Positions 60,635 through 64,000 of a DNA stretch of 64,000 nt are shown here, in pieces. Position 1 is the first letter of the stretch; every line of letters begins with the position of its first letter. Location: positions 32,451 to 96,450 of the forward strand of contig REAP01000029.1 in assembly GCA_004294385.1 (NCBI GenBank). Reading direction: 5' to 3'. The translations under genes and the position numbers were made by a program. This DNA is from Oscillatoriales cyanobacterium. Lineage in GTDB: Bacteria > Cyanobacteriota > Cyanobacteriia > Cyanobacteriales > Microcoleaceae. A model generated the notes under the pieces. The model had not been told where the DNA came from, did no database searches, and saw only the letters and a program-made list of their open reading frames with translations.

Positions 60635-61492
60635 ATGAAAACGGGATTGTTTTTGGGATTGGCGACTTGGGATTTGGTTTATTTGGCCGAGAAGCCTCCG
60701 GGTGAAAATCAGAAAGTTGTTGCTTCTGATTGTACCATTGCTGCGGGTGGGCCGGCGGCGAATGCTGCGGTGACTTTTGGCTATTGGGGGAATGCGGCGA
60801 TATGGGCTGGGGTTTTGGGCACTCATGCGATCGCCCAATTAATCAAAAATGACTTGGCTGAGTATAATGTGAGGATAGTCGATTTAGCGCCAGGGCGATC
60901 GCAGTCACCGCCAGTTTCCTCAATTATTGTAACTCAAGGAACCGGAGGGCGATCGGTAATTTCGATCAATGCTACGAAATCGCAAGTTGACAATCAAACA
61001 ATTAACCAAGATATTTTAACCTCAGTTAATATTATCCTGATTGACGGACACCAAATCTCAGCCAGCACAGAAACTGCTCAACTTGCCAAGTCCAAGAACA
61101 TTCCAATTGTACTAGATGGTGGCAGTTGGAAACCCGGATTAGAGAAAATATTACCATTTATTGAATGGGCTGTATGTTCCGATAACTTTCATCCGCCCAA
61201 TTGCGACAACTCCGAAGAAGTGTTTGCTTATCTGTCAGCAGCCGGAATTCCCAACATCGCCATCACTCGCGGCGAAAAACCAATTTTATACCTCAGCAAT
61301 GGTAAATATGGCAATTTAGAAATACCTCAAATTCAAGCCACTGATACTTTAGGCGCAGGCGATATTTTCCACGGTGCTTTCTGTCACTACATTTTACAAA
61401 ACAACTTTATAGATAGTCTCACCGCAGCCGCCAAAATCGCTTCCCATTCCTGCAAAAAATTCGGAACCCGCAACTGGATGAATAAGAGTTAA
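60635..61492 (+). CDS. PfkB family carbohydrate/nucleoside kinase
   Basis: The 285-residue protein shows the ribokinase fold. The N-terminal FLGLATWDLVY and the Gly-rich AAGGPAANAAVTFGYWG fit PfkB signature 1. The C-terminal DTLGAGDIFHGAFCHY is signature 2, with the catalytic Asp in GAGD. Lid region and length are normal, though short for a fructokinase. The substrate cannot be assigned. It stands divergent to rsmI. Confidence 0.88.
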   Translation: MKTGLFLGLATWDLVYLAEKPPGENQKVVASDCTIAAGGPAANAAVTFGYWGNAAIWAGVLGTHAIAQLIKNDLAEYNVRIVDLAPGRSQSPPVSSIIVTQGTGGRSVISINATKSQVDNQTINQDILTSVNIILIDGHQISASTETAQLAKSKNIPIVLDGGSWKPGLEKILPFIEWAVCSDNFHPPNCDNSEEVFAYLSAAGIPNIAITRGEKPILYLSNGKYGNLEIPQIQATDTLGAGDIFHGAFCHYILQNNFIDSLTAAAKIASHSCKKFGTRNWMNKS

Positions 61493-61691
61493 TTTTAATT
61501 AAAAATCAACCAAAGTATCCGGGAAAAACTCATCCCAGCCAGAAAACTTGAACAGACAACACTCCCTAAGTTAAAATCTAAAAACAACCCAGACAAAAAT
61601 CATAAACTTCTCTTCCCTCCTCCTTCGCGCCCTTAGCGCCTTCGCGGTTCGTTAAAATGCGATATTAGTCCCAAAACAACATACCCAAATT

Positions 61692-62816
61692 ATGCCTGAC
61701 ACCCAACCCCTAACCATCACCCTTCCCCCTTTGCGGATTACCATGACTGACCAACAACAGGTTAATCTAGAATGGTTGACGCAAAACTTGCCAAATCTAC
61801 TTACTCAAAGTAAACCAGAAGTCCCCGACAATCTGAAACAGTGGGTGGCGACTAACAAATTATTAAATACACCCGATGCTGAAATCATTCAAATCCTAAT
61901 TAGTACAGGAATTGATGCAGAAACAGCAACAGCAGAAGTTACTCAAATATCCTCTCACCCATACTTCCAAGCAGGTAGTCAATATGTGCAGTTATTGCAG
62001 AAATTAGAATCGCAACTTACCATTAACAATCAATTAGCCGCACTGTCTGCAAAATTCGGGACAATCGAACGCAAAAGCAGTCTGTCACGAGAGTATTTTT
62101 TAGAAAATTACTACGCGAAAAATACTCCAGTAATTATTAGCAACATCATGCACAACTGGAAAGCGTTGCAGTTGTGGACACCGGAATATTTGCAGCAAAA
62201 ATACGGCGATGCAGAGGTGCAAATCCAAGCTAATCGCAACTCGGATGCGGATTATGAAATTAAGATAGACAATCACAAAAAAACTGTGTTGTTCCGTGAA
62301 TATGTAGACATGGTGGTCAATGGTGGTCCCAGCAACGACTGTTACATGGTGGCTAACAATCAGACTTTGGAAAGAGAGGAATTTAAACCTCTATTTAATG
62401 ACATTGAAATTTTTCCAGAATACCTAAATCCTGCTGAGAAAAGTGGCAGAGTTTTCTTTTGGTTCGGCCCGAAAGGCACGATTACACCGCTACACCATGA
62501 CCCAGTTAATTTGATTTTAGCACAAGTTTCTGGTCGCAAACTAATTAAATTGGTTTCTCCGCAGCAAACTCCTCTGCTTTATAATCATGTCGGCGTTTTC
62601 AGCAAGGTTGATGGCGAAAATCCCGACTATGATAAATACCCGCTTTACAGAGATGCCAAAATTATTGAAGTGATTTTGGAACCGGGAGAAGCGATATTTA
62701 TTCCTGTTGGTTGGTGGCATCATGTAAAATCATTGGAGGTGAGTATTTCGGTTTCGTTTACTAATTTTGTGTTTCCCAATTATTATGAATGGAAATATCC
62801 TCATATTAATTGGTAG
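61692..62816 (+). CDS. JmjC-like cupin protein (FIH-type dioxygenase)
   Basis: The protein is 374 residues. Residues 1-125 are a helical N-terminal domain. From 130 the cupin/JmjC domain follows: KNTPVIISNIMHNWKALQLWTPEYLQQKYGDAEVQIQ, then the iron site PLHHDPVNLI (H-x-D) and the distal His in GEAIFIPVGWWHHVKSLEVS. FIH-like enzymes use 2-oxoglutarate and hydroxylate proteins or small molecules. The target is unknown. The gene is in the same direction as the PfkB and phosphatase genes, but with 200 bp before it. Confidence 0.87.
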   Translation: MPDTQPLTITLPPLRITMTDQQQVNLEWLTQNLPNLLTQSKPEVPDNLKQWVATNKLLNTPDAEIIQILISTGIDAETATAEVTQISSHPYFQAGSQYVQLLQKLESQLTINNQLAALSAKFGTIERKSSLSREYFLENYYAKNTPVIISNIMHNWKALQLWTPEYLQQKYGDAEVQIQANRNSDADYEIKIDNHKKTVLFREYVDMVVNGGPSNDCYMVANNQTLEREEFKPLFNDIEIFPEYLNPAEKSGRVFFWFGPKGTITPLHHDPVNLILAQVSGRKLIKLVSPQQTPLLYNHVGVFSKVDGENPDYDKYPLYRDAKIIEVILEPGEAIFIPVGWWHHVKSLEVSISVSFTNFVFPNYYEWKYPHINW

Positions 62817-62819
62817 CAT

Positions 62820-62853
62820 CGGAGGGCGGGCACGGGGGCACCGCCCCTACGGA
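62820..62853. repeat. GC-rich dispersed inverted repeat (GGGCGGGCAC...CACCGCCCCTAC)
   Basis: It is the inverse of the element at 23312-23345. It lies in the short gap between the cupin gene stop and the start at 62888; the phosphatase frame is open through it, which favours the later start. Confidence 0.7.
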
Positions 62854-62887
62854 AGGCGTTTATTTGTGGTTTAAAAAGAAGAAATTA

Positions 62888-63760
62888 ATGAAAACTCTCG
62901 AAGAAATCAGCGAAATTGTGCGATCGATCGCCGGTCGTGCATCAGATATCCTACAATCCTACTATCGCCAAGATTCCCACACTCCAAACCTCGACATCCA
63001 AGAACAAAAAGACGGCCCAGTCACCGCCGCCGATGTCGCTGTCAATGCTTATATTCTGGACGAATTGCAGTCGGCTTTAGGCAATACAGAATTTGGCTAT
63101 CTTAGCGAAGAAACTTACAAAGCTTATTTAGCAACTCACGGGCAAATTCCCTTACCTCAAGATTGGGTTTGGATTATTGACCCTTTGGATGGAACGCGAG
63201 ATTTCATTGACAGGACAGGTGAATTTGCAGTACATATTGCTTTAGTATATCAGGGAAGACCAGTATTAGCGGTTGTCGCTTGGCCGGAACAACAAAAGAT
63301 TTATTACGCCATGAAAGATGCTGGTGCTTTTGTGGAAAGTCGGGACGGTTCTACGGTAAAGTTGCAGGTTTCAGCGCGAAATATAGTGGCGGATTTATCT
63401 ATAGTAACCAGTCGCAGTCACCGGGACGATCGCTTTAATCAATTGTTACACAAACTGCCTTGTCAAAATCAACTAGCTGTCGGTAGCATCGGCTGTAAAA
63501 TTGCGACAATTGTGGAACAAAGGGCTGATGTTTATATTGCGCTGTCGGGGAAGTCTGCGCCTAAAGATTGGGATTTGGCGGCACCGGAATTGATTTTGAC
63601 GGAAGCGGGCGGCCGATTTACTCGTTTTGATGGTTCTGCTTTGCAATATAACCGAGGAGATGTGAGTCAATGGGGGGGATTGTTGGCGAGTAACGGTTGC
63701 TGTCACGCTGCTTTGTGCGGGGATGCTGAGACGATTTTAGCAGGGATAGATGGGAGTTAA
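62888..63760 (+). CDS. inositol monophosphatase / CysQ-like bisphosphate nucleotidase
   Basis: ATG 62888 gives 290 residues (MKTLEEISEIVRSIAGRASDILQSYY). The frame upstream (from 62810) reads a dispersed repeat, so it is not used. Metal-binding motifs are complete: KDGPVTAADVAVNAYI, the Glu in YLSEETY, WIIDPLDGTRDFIDRTGEFAVHI and the C-terminal APKDWDLAAPELILTEAGG. These are the signatures of the inositol phosphatase superfamily. CysQ-type 3'(2'),5'-bisphosphate nucleotidase (PAP recycling) is the best single guess, but inositol- or fructose-type members share the motifs. It follows the cupin gene closely (71 bp), perhaps in one transcript. Confidence 0.85.
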   Translation: MKTLEEISEIVRSIAGRASDILQSYYRQDSHTPNLDIQEQKDGPVTAADVAVNAYILDELQSALGNTEFGYLSEETYKAYLATHGQIPLPQDWVWIIDPLDGTRDFIDRTGEFAVHIALVYQGRPVLAVVAWPEQQKIYYAMKDAGAFVESRDGSTVKLQVSARNIVADLSIVTSRSHRDDRFNQLLHKLPCQNQLAVGSIGCKIATIVEQRADVYIALSGKSAPKDWDLAAPELILTEAGGRFTRFDGSALQYNRGDVSQWGGLLASNGCCHAALCGDAETILAGIDGS

Positions 63761-63778
63761 ATTTAAGAAATTAGGAGA

Positions 63779-63829
63779 TGGCAGTACCGTTTCCCTACCT
63801 AAAATAACATTGTAGGGAAACGGCACTGC
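63779..63829 (+). terminator. inverted repeat after phosphatase gene, possible terminator
   Basis: GGCAGTACCGTTTCCCTAC and GTAGGGAAACGGCACTGCC form a 19-bp stem with one mismatch around an AT-rich loop, 18 bp after the stop codon. No T-run follows, so it may instead be another dispersed repeat. Confidence 0.45.
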
Positions 63830-63835
63830 CCAAGG

Positions 63836-64000
63836 AGTGTCAACTTAAGCCTGAAAGCCCGCCAAGTTCGTTAGTCATCCCGCCCTGGAGACAGAAGTCT
63901 CAACCCCTGTCTAATAGCTAAAGTCCTCTCAAAGAGGACTGAAGAGAAGAATCTCAACTCATTAGTCCTCTTTTAGAGGACTTTAGCTTTGAGGCAGGGG
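63836..64000. repeat. 22-bp IS-end-like motif followed by family C repeats (cut by window edge)
   Basis: GTGTCAACTTAAGCCTGAAA at 63836 is identical, in inverted orientation, to the motif at about 23480-23500 next to tnpB. It is followed by two family C hairpins (AGTCCTCTCAAAGAGGACT, AGTCCTCTTTTAGAGGACT) and the start of GAGGCAGGGG. Confidence 0.7.

Noticed and set aside
62810..62887. Upstream extension of the phosphatase gene
   Set aside because: The sequence is a dispersed GC-rich inverted repeat and overlaps the cupin gene stop; the family N-terminus starts at MKTLEEISEIV.

Overview
The window looks like chromosomal DNA of a filamentous, probably non-heterocystous cyanobacterium (Oscillatoriales, Microcoleus/Oscillatoria-like; taxon inferred). 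Evidence: very frequent HIP1 palindromes (GCGATCGC and near variants), heptameric short tandem repeats, many dispersed inverted repeats, a cyanobacterial pilMNOQ cluster, xisH/xisI, Uma2, DUF1822 and CHAT genes. I saw no rRNA, tRNA or CRISPR array.

Layout. 1-1812: a truncated coiled-coil gene and a membrane-anchored protein with a GspC/PilP-like C-terminus. 2.7-4.5 kb: 2OG-Fe(II) dioxygenase, DUF4870 protein, methyltransferase. 4.7-7.5 kb: an AT-rich pair, superfamily 1 helicase plus DUF2290-like protein, a candidate defence cassette. 7.8-14.5 kb: ABC-F ATPase, M48 metallopeptidase, a DUF433/DUF5615 toxin-antitoxin pair with a broken small ORF in front, and a CDF metal transporter. 14.7-17.9 kb: a low-complexity protein, two tandem nuclease-like paralogues, and a Uma2 protein. 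18.1-21.6 kb: guaA, cbiD, a STAS protein. 21.7-23.1 kb: a TnpB-only IS605/IS1341-type element. 23.5-29 kb: pilM-pilN-pilO-pilQ (minus strand). 29.2-30.5 kb: ABC solute-binding lipoprotein.

30.6-51.7 kb is the most unusual part. A minus-strand cassette reads: ECF-like sigma factor, DUF1822 protein, CHAT protease with pentapeptide repeats and membrane segments, and a type IV pilin-like protein. Facing the other way are a PEP-CTERM protein and an enormous modular gene (37291-51654, about 14.4 kb). The giant gene holds two DUF4114 domains, HIP1-bearing tandem repeats, a subtilisin-like domain, about 2,400 residues of Gln/Ala-rich coiled coil, hydrophobic segments and a C-terminal module resembling polymorphic toxins. 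It is split by two mutually compensating frameshifts inside its repeat array. The PEP-CTERM gene and the giant gene share an identical-spacing GGAAAA-N15-CGTAA motif upstream, which looks like an ECF-type promoter. This suggests that the divergently encoded sigma factor controls both. My proposal is a sigma/CHAT-controlled surface or contact-effector system.

52-64 kb: ParD/ParE-like toxin-antitoxin, xisI/xisH, an aspartic protease-like protein, GNAT acetyltransferase, folC, an M.HaeIII-like orphan cytosine methyltransferase, glycosyltransferase, rsmI, PfkB kinase, JmjC-like cupin protein and an inositol-phosphatase/CysQ-family enzyme.

Several dispersed repeat families run through the window. 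One (arms AGAAACCGGGTTT, about 66 bp, eight copies seen) has become coding sequence inside the giant gene and at the 3' end of the ParE-like toxin. Another contributes to an unusually long prepilin leader. Base positions were read by eye and may be off by one in places.
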